From NCBI RefSeq assembly GCF_001625215.2, contig NC_030381.2, forward strand, positions 37,074,689 through 37,138,688: a stretch of DNA of 64,000 bases. The letters run 5' to 3'. Position 1 is the first letter of the stretch; each line of letters begins with the position of its first letter. Shown in pieces: positions 24,301-34,956 of the stretch. This DNA comes from Daucus carota subsp. sativus (Eukaryota > Streptophyta > Magnoliopsida > Apiales > Apiaceae). The position numbers and the translations under genes are program-made. A model generated the notes under the pieces. That model did not search any database, had not been told where the DNA came from, and saw only the letters and a program-made list of their open reading frames with translations.

Positions 24301-24939
24301 GGTTGTTCTTGGAATATTCTCAAATCCTTCTAGTGGAAAACAATTTTAAATTTATTTTATATGTGCTATGTATCTGCCTATCAGTTTCAGTTGTTGAGTG
24401 TAATCAGCATACTAATGTCATGCTTCTGAAATGTTTTTGAAGCTACATCATATTACTGTACTGGCGACTAATTTTTGTGATAAACAACTTGTGACCATAA
24501 TTTATCAATGTTTATATATTTGTTATATTGCATGGGTAATGCATTTTAGTAGTTACCTTGGATGTGGTGTGTTTATAGTTCTTTCTTGTGGTTCTTCTCT
24601 GCGTAACTGAGTTTATGAGATAATTAGTTATGGTCTGCATTCTCTCACTCATCTGAAGAAATTACTCCCATATACTTGACGTGGTCTATATACTGTTTCT
24701 TTCTTCTCTGTTATTAGTTTTTTGAGGCAATATGGGACAAAGTTGGAAATCTTGTAGATTTAGTCGTGGTACGTCAAGGGAGTGATACTCTCTTGAATCT
24801 TAATATGCATGTTGAAGCGACATCAGATCGCTTGAATAGGTCAGTTTTTTTCATGCATTGACCAACATCCACTAGTAGCACTCCGATTTTTTATTGAATA
24901 TCTTGATGTTTCAGGTGGCCTAGTCGGACCTACAAATGA
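18343..24939 (+). CDS. Deg/HtrA-like trypsin-fold + PDZ protein, catalytically dead
   Basis: Ten exons fit one frame: 18343-18406, 19398-19544, 19655-19794, 19918-20198, 21012-21078, 21611-21741, 22349-22469, 22590-22682, 24718-24839 and 24915-24939, giving 396 residues; every junction has GT-AG and matching phase. Residues ~60-275 have the double-barrel fold signature of DegP-like proteases and ~278-388 a PDZ domain (VEPGSSADLSGLHAEDIIVQ). At the catalytic positions, His is Asn97 (ILTSAN), Asp is Asn140 (FHYNLA) and Ser is Asp236 (SGDGGPL). The fold around them (GG-PL, GEVIGVS) is well kept, so it may bind peptides or regulate active Deg hexamers/trimers rather than cut; that is inference. 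No transit peptide is obvious, so nucleus or cytosol is likely. Intron 8 is 2.0 kb and repeat-rich. A paralogue lies at 46205-47544. Confidence 0.85.
18545..18922. repeat. 193-bp tandem duplication in intron 1
   Basis: The segment starting 'tcagaatgccaacc' at 18545 is repeated from 18738 with only a few differences (for example tgtattggg versus tgtgttggg, and tgatatagat versus tgatacagat). The high identity implies a recent event. It is inside intron 1 and has no visible coding role. Confidence 0.9.
21460..21590. repeat. short tandem duplication in intron 5
   Basis: 'tttatgttagtacttgcat-ttatgttattatttgc' occurs at ~21460 and again at ~21523, just before the acceptor of the exon that carries the dead Ser position. 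It is non-coding. Confidence 0.75.
22099..22133. repeat. (CA)n microsatellite in intron 6
   Basis: A run of CA dinucleotides with one G interruption lies in the intron between the exons at 21611 and 22349. It is a simple-sequence repeat, likely polymorphic. Confidence 0.9.
22946..22972. repeat. long poly-G tract in intron 8
   Basis: After a (GGT)n stretch there is an uninterrupted run of about 25 G residues. Such a tract could form G-quadruplex structure and is difficult to sequence, so its length is uncertain. Confidence 0.85.
22984..24240. repeat. duplicated segment within intron 8
   Basis: A ~250-bp sequence at ~23040-23265 (ctatacactgataagatttgtagatagaacattcctaggcact and following, in pieces) recurs at ~24030-24240 with the same order and about 90% similarity by eye. 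A shorter word, 'agctacctgattgtt-gtgtccacatatacaag', appears at ~22987 and ~23270. The intron has grown by internal duplication plus the insertion at 23329. Confidence 0.8.
23329..23520. mobile_element. 192-bp MITE with 10-bp target duplication (Mutator-like)
   Basis: The left end TATGTTACCCGGACTC and the right end reversed TACGTTACCCGGACTC are near-perfect inverted repeats. The direct repeat GGCGTTTGTC flanks it at 23319-23328 and 23521-23530. The interior is GC-richer than the surroundings, with repeated 'gagtgtcg'. A 9-11 bp target duplication points to the Mutator superfamily. It sits in intron 8 of the Deg-like gene. Confidence 0.88.
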
Positions 24940-26300
24940 TAAGAAACTGATTAGCTTGGCACCTTGATTAACAGGTAAGACTTGAGAGAACTTTTTCATC
25001 AATATCATTTCTTGTGACCATGAATACAATTGTTATTCACTGTTGTGGTATTATTGTATCAAATGCCCGCACTTCTGTGAACATGAATCCTGTTGTATTT
25101 CAGTACTCTTGTCGTACTAGAATTTCATGCTATACGTGATATTTAAAATAGTTCATTAGTGTGAGACAGATTGGGGACATGCATTATTAAATTTATATAT
25201 CTGTTGTGGACACCTCTTCTTCTCAATCGTCACTGGTAATTATTATTTCTAGACAGTCCTGTAAAAATATATTTTTTGGTGATTCTTTTAATTCAAGACT
25301 CCTGTTTTTAGAGTAAGATATAGGGTTTTGTATCTGAGAAGACTTCTTAATTTGATGTAGCGCTTAAATCTATCCAATCCACTTAGAGAATCACAACTTA
25401 CAAATATCGTCTAAAGATAACCTACAGTATTACAAGTTATACATGTATAAAATGCGGCAAAAACTATACTGACTAAACTCAAGTGAACCATGCCCCCAAA
25501 CAATCGGAACTGGACATATGTGTGAACTGGTCATAATCATATGTAATGCCCTAGAATACGGAGACTCGCCATAAATATCAAACTAATGAACTCGTATCAT
25601 GTTCTCTGACTGGTCACGTGGTTTAGCAATTTCTATAGCTTTGTTTTAAATAATCAATGAAGGTTTTGAGTTCTATTATTTTAATGATATCTTGGGCATG
25701 GAATTTGTTTTTTTTATGCCACTTGTTTTTGGTCTCAATCACCTATTGTCTTGTTTTCTCCAACCCCGCAGTCACACGCTTTCTAGCTGGGATTTGGTTT
25801 TGATTGCTTATTTAAAATAATTTTATGCATTGCAGGGTGAACTGTTAACAATTTTACAACATCCTTTTTGCAAAGTGTGTTCTCCGTTTTTAGGATGAGA
25901 TCCTGACAGGGAATTTAGCTTGGGGCAACCAACTAACATGGACAAGTTTTCAGATGACGAGAAAAAGTAATGCAGTTTTTGACCCGTCTTTGGGGATAAA
26001 CATGGTTATCTGTAACACAAATGCCTTGTTGCTATGATTATTTATAACACAATATATGTTATTTTCCTACGACAATCACACATCTTTTGAATTTCTGTCA
26101 GTATTATTGTTTGCTACTTGGTGTTCTATGGTTCCAACTTGGGCCATTATTTGTCATTAAAAAAAATCGTTTTACTCAGTAAAGTTTGTATTATGTAAAC
26201 ACATGTTTGGTTTATCTTGCTTTTAAAAAATTAATCAGTAATTTATGGAGGCATGTACTTTTCCTTAGAGAGCAAGTACTTATATCTAAATATACATATT
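24940..26300. other. 3' flank of Deg-like gene, no further gene
   Basis: Probable 3' UTR and intergenic sequence. Segments at ~25745-25890 and ~25995-26130 resemble 11550-11710 and 12480-12600. No open frame matches a known family. Confidence 0.5.
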
Positions 26301-26308
26301 ATTAAAAA

Positions 26309-26861
26309 GGGTTAATTATCTAGTTGGTCCCTGAAGTGGGCTTAATGTATCAAATTGGTCACTGAACTCAAAACGGTATTAAGATAGCCACTGAAGTGGC
26401 CATAAATATCAAACAAATAACTTGAAATATAAGTTCAAGCAGTAAAATATTATTTATAAAGTTTTACACATTATTTTTGAATGTTACCAAAACCAAGTAA
26501 AAGGTTACGACTTCTAATATTTATGATAATATATTTAGATTTTATCAAGTTTATTTATTATTTATTTTTAATTAAAACAAAGAAAATAACTATATAATAA
26601 AATATAAATAATAAATAAACTTGATAAAATATAAATATATTATTTTAAATACTAGAAGTCATAACCTTTTAGTTGGTTGTGCTAACATTTAAAAATAATG
26701 TGTAAAACTTTATAAATAATATTTTTACTACTTGAACTCATATTTCAAGGTACTTGTTTGATATTTACGGTGACTTTTGGGACCATCTTGATACCGTTTT
26801 GAGTTTAGTGACCTACTTGATACATTAAGTCCACTTCAGTGACCAACTTGATAATTAACCC
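26309..26861. mobile_element. foldback element, GGGTTAATTATC ends, 10-bp target duplication
   Basis: The two halves are long inverted repeats: 'gggttaattatctagttggtccctgaagtgg' at the left is mirrored at the right ('ccacttcagtgacc…gataattaaccc'), and matching continues for over 200 bp to an AT-rich centre around 26580. The flanks carry TTATTAAAAA at 26299-26308 and 26862-26871. Long inverted repeats with a 9-10 bp duplication fit a Mutator-like foldback element. Related copies lie at 44207-44688 and 50307-50476. Confidence 0.88.
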
Positions 26862-27187
26862 TTATTAAAAAGTATAAAAATTTGTCTTCTTTTTGATATC
26901 AAAATGAGAATTTTTCTAACAAAATAAGTCCTTATTCCTATAAATAATTTCATAAGAACACATTTATAATCAACAAGATGAAAGTAAATATTAACACCAA
27001 ATCAATAAGTTACAATCAGTTAGGATAATTTAGTACAGTAAAAGTTTATACTGTAATAATCTAATATGCTATATTTTGGAATAGATATGGTTAATGCATT
27101 TTATAAAACTAAATTGTAAAAGTATATGTAAAGTGAAGAGAGATATACTTAATCCATTTTATAAAACTAAATTGTAAAATTTAAAAG

Positions 27188-28098
27188 GGTCATGTTCCTT
27201 ACCAGCCGATTGCCGAGAAGGGGTTATCTAACATATTGTACGAGGTCGTTAGATTTAGATTTCAAGGCTCAGATCCAATGTGAGTTTTTAATATATGAGC
27301 TATAAATATCCGCTGAATAGAAGTATGCCTGGAAATGGAGTTCTCCTTTTCACGGATAATATGTGCGGACCCGTTACAGTGTGTTAGATGATAGAGATGT
27401 GCATGGTGCGGTTTGGTGCGGTTTGCACTTAAAACCGCAACCGGAACCACATAGGTGCGGTTTCTAAAATTTGAAACCGAAACCAAACCAAATATCATTG
27501 GTGCGGTTCGGTTTATTATATAAGCGGTTTCGGTTTATATGTTGCGTTTCGGTTTTCAAACCATGAACCCTTTATATTGTATACATTTTAGAATTTTATA
27601 AAAATAGCTTAAACTTTGTTACCAAGTAGAACTATTTATATTAATACATGCAAATTAGCAAAAAACAAAGAGAAGAATTCTACAGGCAGAAAAGGCATAA
27701 CCATAGTGTAATAGTCTAATATCTTGAATTGACAATAAGGATGCTTTACATTTCTAAGCAGTAAGCAGTGTGGTCACTAGACACTAGACAGTAGGCAGTG
27801 TATCACATATCCAATTATATATTTTATAATACATATGATTTGTATATTCAATTTAAATATATAAATTAAATAATTAAATAAATATAAATATTATTGCGGT
27901 TCGGTTCGGTTTGTATTCGGTTTTAATATTGTTGAAACCAAAACCGAAACCAAAGTATCGGTGCGGTTTTTATTCGGTTCGGTTTTTATTCGGTGCGGTT
28001 TCGTGCGGTTTTCGGTTCGATTTCAATTTTCAGTTCGATTTCTGCTCATCCCTATTAGATGACCCCTTCCCGGCAATCGATTGGTAGGGAACTGGACC
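27188..28098. mobile_element. Mutator-like MITE interrupted by a hAT element
   Basis: The left end GGTCATGTTCCTTACCAGCC and the right end reversed GGTCCAGTTCCCTACCAATC continue as inverted repeats for ~45 bp (…GATTGCCG-GAAGGGGT-ATCTAA). The flanks AAATTTAAAA and AAAGTTAAAA could be a diverged 10-bp target duplication. A 663-bp hAT element (27392-28054) splits it, so its own interior was only about 240 bp. Confidence 0.75.
27392..28054. mobile_element. hAT-type non-autonomous element, 'cggtttcggt' arrays
   Basis: The ends are TAGAGATGTGCA and, reversed, TAGGGATGAGCA. A perfect target duplication TTAGATGA lies at 27384-27391 and 28055-28062, within the arm of the outer element. Arrays of 'gtgcggtt' and 'cggttcggttt' words at both ends resemble the 13667-14638 element, suggesting the same hAT family. 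No transposase is encoded. Confidence 0.88.
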
Positions 28099-28184
28099 AA
28101 AGTTAAAATATGTAAAGTGAAGTTTGCACCTAATATTTGTGATCAGTCGCTTGAACATGCATATATATTAAGTCGGTAAAAAAA

Positions 28185-28281
28185 AGCCCTAGCCCACAGC
28201 ATCAAAGTTGAAGGAGCAGTCATTCGTTGAAGGAGCAGTCATTCTCGGTTACTCCACTTGTTATCAAGCTCCGATTTAGAG
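28185..28281 (+). promoter_or_regulatory. possible non-coding first exon of the second Deg-like locus
   Basis: A leader-like sequence with a 19-bp tandem duplication (ttgaaggagcagtcattc twice, 28207-28244) ends in a good donor, TTTAGAG|gtaaga, at 28281. A TA-rich box lies about 25-40 bp upstream. It has the same layout as the leader at 17330-17470. The join to 30839 is a guess; no coding exon was found between them. Confidence 0.3.
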
Positions 28282-28289
28282 GTAAGAAA

Positions 28290-30838
28290 TTAAAAAACTC
28301 TAGGCTCAACTTACCTTTGTTCAGCTATCTCTTGTTGTATGTGCTGATGGTTGTTTAGTTTATTATTCTAATTAAGGGTAAATTGTCCTGTGAGCTTTAC
28401 TAATTTCACTGAATATTTTTGAGCATTGGGATAATGTGTTTTATATATGGAAGATGGTCACGATAACTGAATGTTGTCAGCAAATTATCATTTTTCACGG
28501 AAAGGAAAATAATATTTTAGGTTAATGTACTGGATTATATGACCCTTTATTTTCGATAAAGACTGAATTGCACTTGGAATATTTTAGCGGGATCTGGGTG
28601 GAGCTGATAGTTTGAAGTGAACGCACTGTTTGGTAATTGGTAGTTGTCTCTATGCGTGTAGCATAACTTTTGCTGCTCTGTAGGGAAGCATAAACCGAAC
28701 TGAATATCGAAACAAAGTCATAAATTGCGTCGAGTAAACCGCACTGAATATAATTGAACCGACGATTTTGTTCTAGTTTGGTGTCTGGAGTTTGCTGCAC
28801 CAGAACCAAATCAAAGCGGACTCTGTAGCAAAAAATAATATGTTCTTAAGTTGTATAACTTGATCATCATATATAGTTTTGTGATCTAGTTTGGTCTATA
28901 TAGTGAGGGGGGTTATCATATTCTATTGACAATCAGATTGCAGAGCATGCTCTAGATTCAAATGAAGTTGATGATCTATCTATAATGTAACATAAAGCAA
29001 ACATGTCCTGCACAATACACTGGTCTTATGTTTATATGTGTCTGGTGAAAGTGCAATAATGTCAATTTCTGTTGATTCTTGTTTACGCACTTTGAATTGA
29101 TAAATGATATGTTGAGTATTTACTGGTTAATTGTTATAAGGACAGAAGAGCATGCAATTCAACTTTAATACAAAATGAATCCTACTTACGAACCTGTCAA
29201 AGACTGGTTAGCAGTTATATATGTTGTTATACCATTTTGTAATCTTAACATTTTTCGTTATTAAATAGATACTGCAGCAGTTATATCAGCACTACATTGC
29301 ATCATGTTCGTCCCTAGCTACTGCTGTGTGAACTAAGAGCATCCTTAATACGAGTAACTTGGTTCATTGAACCGCTAAAATATAAAAATAGAAAACAAGA
29401 CATTTAGGATACACTAAAGGGCTCATCATCATGATTTAATAGATGTAGCCATTTAGTATAGTCGGAGATAACAAGACATGTTCAAGACAAATAAATTTGT
29501 GATACATGAAAAGTTGAAAACAAGCAGCCCACCCTTCTAAAAGTAAAGTCTAATAGGCATGATTTACTGATTTAAGCTCATTGAACACTCCTACAAAAAT
29601 CTTTAAAGATATCAATCCTATGTATTTGTATTGCTTGGTTATTGAGTCTTTTATATGTACCCTACCCTTTGATGCAATATCTGGAAAACATTTTTAAGTG
29701 TTTGGAGTCGACGTCGACGCGAGCTCTCTCTAGTTGTATGTGTTTGTATTGCGTAATTGGCTGAATTCTTTGGTCTATGAATGATGAAATTTCAGGTCAT
29801 GTCAGGTTTAACCAACCGTCGTTTATGTCACATATGGACTGATGAATTCCAGTCATTTGGTTCCACCCTAATAATTTTCGGTTCAGGGGGACACAATTTT
29901 TAAACGTTTTATCTACGCAACATGAACCTGAACCATGACCCAGTATTTCTATTGTTGTTCTAGTTACATGCGTAACATAACATGACGTACTTAACATATG
30001 GCCGCTCTTTCTTTCTCTTCTCCCTGCCTTATGTGCTGCTGCTTTTCTCTTGATTTTCTTTCTCCTCTGGCCTCTCTCGCGTCTTCCTTATTTTCGCTTG
30101 CTGTCTCTTTCTCTTCATCGTCTCTTTTTCTAGCTGGTAATTTATGATTTTTCTCTTACTACATTCATTCAAGATTATAAAATCCACACCGATGCTGTTT
30201 GTCCATTATATAGCTAGTCTGCTTACACTATAATAAATATTGTGTTTGAGGCTGGGGGACTTATCTATGGTTATTCTGTTATTATTATTTGGCAGTTAAA
30301 TATTAATAAACTAATAATGGCTTCACTTGGATTTGTTATTGATAGAACATCCACATGTCATTGATGTTAACTCGGAAAGATATAATTCCAACTTTTATAT
30401 TCTGGTTAATAGGCAATTTCTTCTAATTTGTCGACTGCACCTGGTTTCTTTCATATCAGAAATAATGAAGTTTTTTCTCGTGTTTTATGTATATGTGTTG
30501 TGTCAATTCTACTGTCCTTAAAGGATCCCCATTTCAACATGATTGCACAGCATACTGTTGCTATAAAACTTAAATCCATTCTTGTATTTGACATTGATTT
30601 GTATGTGCTATCACTATTCTTGTATTTGACATTTATTTGTATGTTCTGTCTTTGGGTGCCAGTTGCAACTAGTAAAATTGGGTGGCTGCTTTGCTCACTA
30701 CTGACTCGATGGTAATCCTTTTTTCTTTTTCTAAATCATTTCTGCAGTTTATATTACACAGCACATAAATTTATGAATCAAGTTTTTCAGTAGAGTGTCA
30801 TGGGTTAATATATTTCATTTGTATTTCTTTTATTATAG
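28290..30838. other. intron or intergenic, no exon identified
   Basis: No recognisable coding sequence. An acceptor followed by an ATG at ~29800 opens a 33-codon frame without family resemblance. Probably intronic or intergenic sequence of the second Deg-like locus. Confidence 0.35.
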
Positions 30839-31700
30839 GATGCAGTCTATGATTCCGAGCGTATTCAACTTACTCAGTTGTGTGAAAAACTAAAACCTAT
30901 TATTTGGGTCATTGAAATAACTGGCAAAACTAAGGGGCAGATGACGAAAACAGGTGCTACAGGATTTTCCGTGCACAATGATGGTTTGGTAATGACCTGT
31001 GCACACATATTCAAGGGAGTGAACTTAACTGAAATTAATGTTCGTAGACTTGATGAAGAAAATTTTAAAACTGCTAAACTGAAGGATATGCGATTAAAGT
31101 GGGATTTAGCACTCTTGAAGTTTGATGAGGTGATTGATTGTAGCTGATGGGTCGATTTGGGAAGGTCAACCCCTGTTGCATATTGGGAATCCGTTCAACT
31201 TTTTAGGATCTTATTTGATTGGGCGTGCATGTTTTCCATGCGTGGCAGATGTGAGCCCTCCGAGAGGTAATGAAACTTGTGGCAGATTTGACTCAACAGC
31301 CATGATAAAGACACCAAGATACCGAGTGATGGGACACGTGTGGAATAGCGAATATTTTTCAAGCCATCAGCATTCCAGTTTTCCCTTTGAAAAATCTCTT
31401 ACCCCTTCGGTTCCCATTATCCAATGCAATGGAATCAATGCCAGACCAGGTTGTTCTGGAGGTCCTGTATTTAATATGGAGGGAAAGATTGTAGGGATGC
31501 TGATTGCAGGAGGGAATGACTTTGACATAGTCACTCATGTGTCAGCTCTGAGGATGTATTTGGCAAACCGTTGCCAATCCGAGGTTTGTATATCCACCAG
31601 TGTGATTTGTTATGCTATTAGAATTATAATTAAACAAATCCTTAAATTACTTAATTTTACTATTGTACAGGACACTTCAAAGAAGCAAAGGACTTGTTGA
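30839..31700 (+). pseudogene. Deg-like serine protease with intact triad but frameshift
   Basis: An exon opens after an acceptor at 30838 and encodes a trypsin-like domain: MTCAHIF holds the catalytic His, KWDLALLKF the Asp and ARPGCSGGPVF the Ser, all in the expected order and spacing. The first part runs 30839-31151 and stops; the second, in another frame, runs from ~31134 to 31583. The junction contains a tandem ATTG-ATTG at ~31131-31140; counting one copy makes the two halves continuous, so a 4-bp duplication explains the break. A short last exon, 31671-31700, follows an 87-bp GT-AG intron. There is no PDZ domain, and the 5' exons with the start codon were not found. Without the frameshift this would be the only active protease of the three Deg-like copies. 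A sequencing error cannot be excluded. Confidence 0.72.
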
Positions 31701-33150
31701 AAGGACTTCATTTAGGACAAGACTGATCGTACTATCTTATTTGTTTCTGAGAACCTTTTTATGTTTAATCAAATGACAACAGTTGTATTATGTTTAGAAT
31801 CCTTTATTGATACAATTGTCTATCTTATGTCTTTAGTGTTCAAAATCCTTGTATGATATATTTGCGGCATGGCCGCATGGGCTTTGCGTTTTTTTCAATG
31901 TTTCACAAACTAATTTGACATTAGTATTTTTACTTCATTTTTTACAAAATGTAATCTTTACATTATAGTTAAAAACAATATACCTTGAAAAATAATGTTT
32001 TTTATTTATTCATAAACGTTATTAATTTGTAAAAACATATAAATCTAATTATTAAAAAAATCATGCGAAAAACACAATATTTTCTTGTAATCAGCTAATC
32101 AATTCCTTAAATTTCTCGCTTGGAAGATATAATTCCTACTAGAAATAGTGAAACTTGCAATGCATGTGACCTACAAAATCCCCCATTCTTTCTTGCTTTT
32201 CATCTCCATGCCCACTGAAAAAATTCTTGTGTGATAGATACTTAAATTTGCACAGTTACAGCAATGCATTTGTACTTGAGTGTCGCCTTGATTCAACTAT
32301 TTAAGCTTGAGCTTAGTCATTTTTGTTGATATCTTCTTGTTGGGTCAGAAGTTATGTTCAAGTAAATGTACAATTTCATTCATTATGGTACTGCTTGAGC
32401 TTAGTCATTTTTGTTGATATCTTCTTGTTGGGTCATCATTCATTGAAGTTATGTTCAAGTAAATGTACTGTTCCATTTATTGTGGTACTCAATCATGTTC
32501 ACATGGGTTATTAAATAGTTAACTTGTTAGCGAGGCTTTGTTGTCATCTTTTAATTGGAAAATTTTTGTTCTGAGTCTGATGTTAGTAGCTAGGCTACAT
32601 CGTCACATCCCAAGTCATCACCGAAACGAGCAACATATTCCGTGCAGAGTCCTTCGAGGGACTCTCATGATGAGGATAAGTCCTTGTCGATGCAGACAAC
32701 TCCGAACTTTAATAGTCTTATAGAGCAGAGCGGGTGATCAACTTGTGTAGTCAGCCCAACTGCACAGGACCCAAAATTTTCATGGCCCCCCAACATGCTT
32801 ATATATAAGACAAAATAGAAATTAGTTTTGCAAAAAACAAAAGCCACCCACAAAAATAGACATACATAGCCACAATATTCCGACTAGAAGAGCCCAAATT
32901 TTATATAGTATATGTGTGTATATATATATATATATATCAGTTTTTCAACAATGAGGTCCAAAATTTAAGTTTAGCACATGACCTCAGGCTTGCTCCCTTC
33001 ACAGTTCACACCCTTCATATGGTCCGCACTCTAGGAATTTGGAGGAATGATAAAGGGTGACCGGAGTGTAATGTGATTGTGGAAGAGGGTGATTATGATG
33101 ATGAGAATAGATTTACGCGGAGGTATCAGGCTTTTGATTGCTTTGTTGGG
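31701..33150. other. intergenic, no gene recognised
   Basis: No supported gene. It holds an 88-bp tandem duplication at ~32306-32480 (gcttgagcttagtcatttt… twice) and a (TA)n run at ~32916-32937. The reverse strand at ~32590-32720 has a short open stretch but no recognisable motif. Confidence 0.45.
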
Positions 33151-33155
33151 CTTTT

Positions 33156-34070
33156 AGAGCATCCCCAGCGCAAGCTCATTTGGTGCCTGGGGACGCGTGA
33201 AGTGGCGTGGCTAGCTATGTTTTGCGTTGGAGAAAACCTGAAAAACTAGCCACTGCCGCCATGCCCGTTTCCGAGAAACTCTGCTGCTTTGGTACTGTAC
33301 TAGTATGGCTTAGATCGTTGTTTCCTTAATAATTATACAATATTTTATTTGTAATATATTATATGTTTGTTTAAATTAAATAATATTATATATATATATA
33401 TATTCTTATTTAAATTAAATATAAAAATGTAATAATAAAACATTTATAATTATATTATAAATTAAAACAAATACTTCCTCCGTTCCTTTAGAAATGCATA
33501 TTTTTACAACTCAAAATACTTGTAAAAAGTCAAAGCGACTAATATAAAGAACAAAGAGAGAGTATCATGTAAGAAAGATAAGGGCCTTATTTGGGGATTA
33601 GCGGTTAGCGGTTAGTTGTTAGCGGATTGAATTAGATGTTTTGACTAACTGATTGAGATAGATGTTTTGACTAGCGGATTGGATTAGCGGTTTCGTGTAA
33701 AACTGTTTGGTAAATATTTGTTTCATTAAATTTTTATGACACATACCAAAACCGCTAACTCAAAAAACTCCTCAAAGTAGCTTTTTGAAAATTAGTTTTT
33801 TGAGCCCAAACTTTTATTTCAATCCGCTAACTATCAAACACTATTAGATTGAAATGGTCAAATCTCTAACTCACCCCAAACCTCTAATTTTTTTCCAAAA
33901 CCGCTGACTTCCAAACACGGCCAAGATCTGGTGAGACCCATTAGTAGACCCATTTATAAGTGGAACTAGGCTTATGTATTGGAGCAGTGACCACATATTT
34001 CTAAAACTCACTTCATGTTTATGTGACATTAAAAAGAACCTGGACTTGGACTCCCCATTTGGGATGCTCT
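33156..34070. mobile_element. MITE with AGAGCATCCC ends and nested elements
   Basis: The left end AGAGCATCCCCAGCGCAAGC pairs with the right end reversed, AGAGCATCCCAAATGGGGAG. Inside are a degenerate Stowaway-like piece (~33472-33564, left end CTTCCTCCGTTCCTTTAG) and another inverted-repeat block, ~33580-33923 (GGCCTTATTTGGGGATTAGC versus reversed GGCCGTGTTTGGAAGTCAGC). The outer element is therefore the oldest. Ends were judged by eye. Confidence 0.55.
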
Positions 34071-34752
34071 TAAGGCCGAGGTTAGTGTGAAGGTATGTCT
34101 CTGTTTGACTTTGTTTAAGATGTTCCATTAGCCCATCACAGAATGTTCAGGGTTTGAACCTTGTCACAAGACAATACGGGTGTCTGTGTGTTTAATTGCC
34201 TCTTTCTTTCTTTCTAAACCTATAAAATTCAAGAAGAATTCATGCGATTATCGTTGATGCTGACACAATGCTGCTGGACACTATCCTCCATGCCTTGCTG
34301 AATGTGCAGGTTTGTTTGTATCAGTTCAAGAACTGATTTTTTGTTGTAATGGTTCAGATGTTTCGAGTGTATCGGGTTCAGAGACCTTTGCGGGAGTTTT
34401 ATGTACTGGGTTCAGATTGTCAAGAACTCTTGATTATTATAATCTTTCAAGGTGTGTGACTTGTAAGATATGTTGAAATAAATCATATTTGTAATCAACG
34501 TTTTCAATCTTTCATAGTCGCAGGGTTTTAATCAGTTCTGAATCTTCTGATTGATGCCAAAATTGAGATATCGGATTAGTTTCCTATTGAACTGATGAAC
34601 TGAACTCTGCTTTCATGATTGTTAAGTTTATCTTTCATTCTTATCCTATATGGTTTTTAATTAGATATATAAGGCAAGCATTAAGCTCGCCTATAATTAC
34701 TTTTTTGTCTATAGATACTTTTTGCCTCAGACAAAAATAATCACGGCTTCAT

Positions 34753-34764
34753 CTTATATATAAT
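34753..34764 (+). promoter_or_regulatory. TATA box before small membrane-peptide ORF
   Basis: 'cttatatataatcc' fits a plant TATA element. It lies about 90 bp before the ATG at 34849, with a pyrimidine-rich stretch between, as expected for a short 5' leader. Confidence 0.4.
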
Positions 34765-34848
34765 CCCCCTATTATTACAAAACCTAACGATCTCTCTTAA
34801 GACACCATCGTTCAAGCCGCAGCCACCACATCACTGAAGCAGCTCGGC

Positions 34849-34956
34849 ATGTCTGGATGGGCATGGTTTTTCACTATTTTGTGCGCACTCGTGGTAATAT
34901 TTGTAGTATTTGTCATCTTCGTCCTTTATAGCTTGAAAGGGATGGATAATTCTTGA
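34849..34956 (+). CDS. possible 35-residue single-pass membrane peptide
   Basis: An ATG at 34849 opens a 35-codon frame ending TGA at 34954-34956. The product starts MSGWAWFFTILCALVV, continues with an almost unbroken run of V, I and F, and ends LYSLKGMDNS, i.e. one transmembrane helix of ~24 residues with a short polar tail. A TATA-like box lies ~90 bp upstream. I do not recognise the family. The case rests on the strongly hydrophobic, well-ordered sequence and the promoter-like context; a chance frame in AT-rich DNA is a real alternative. Confidence 0.4.
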   Translation: MSGWAWFFTILCALVVIFVVFVIFVLYSLKGMDNS

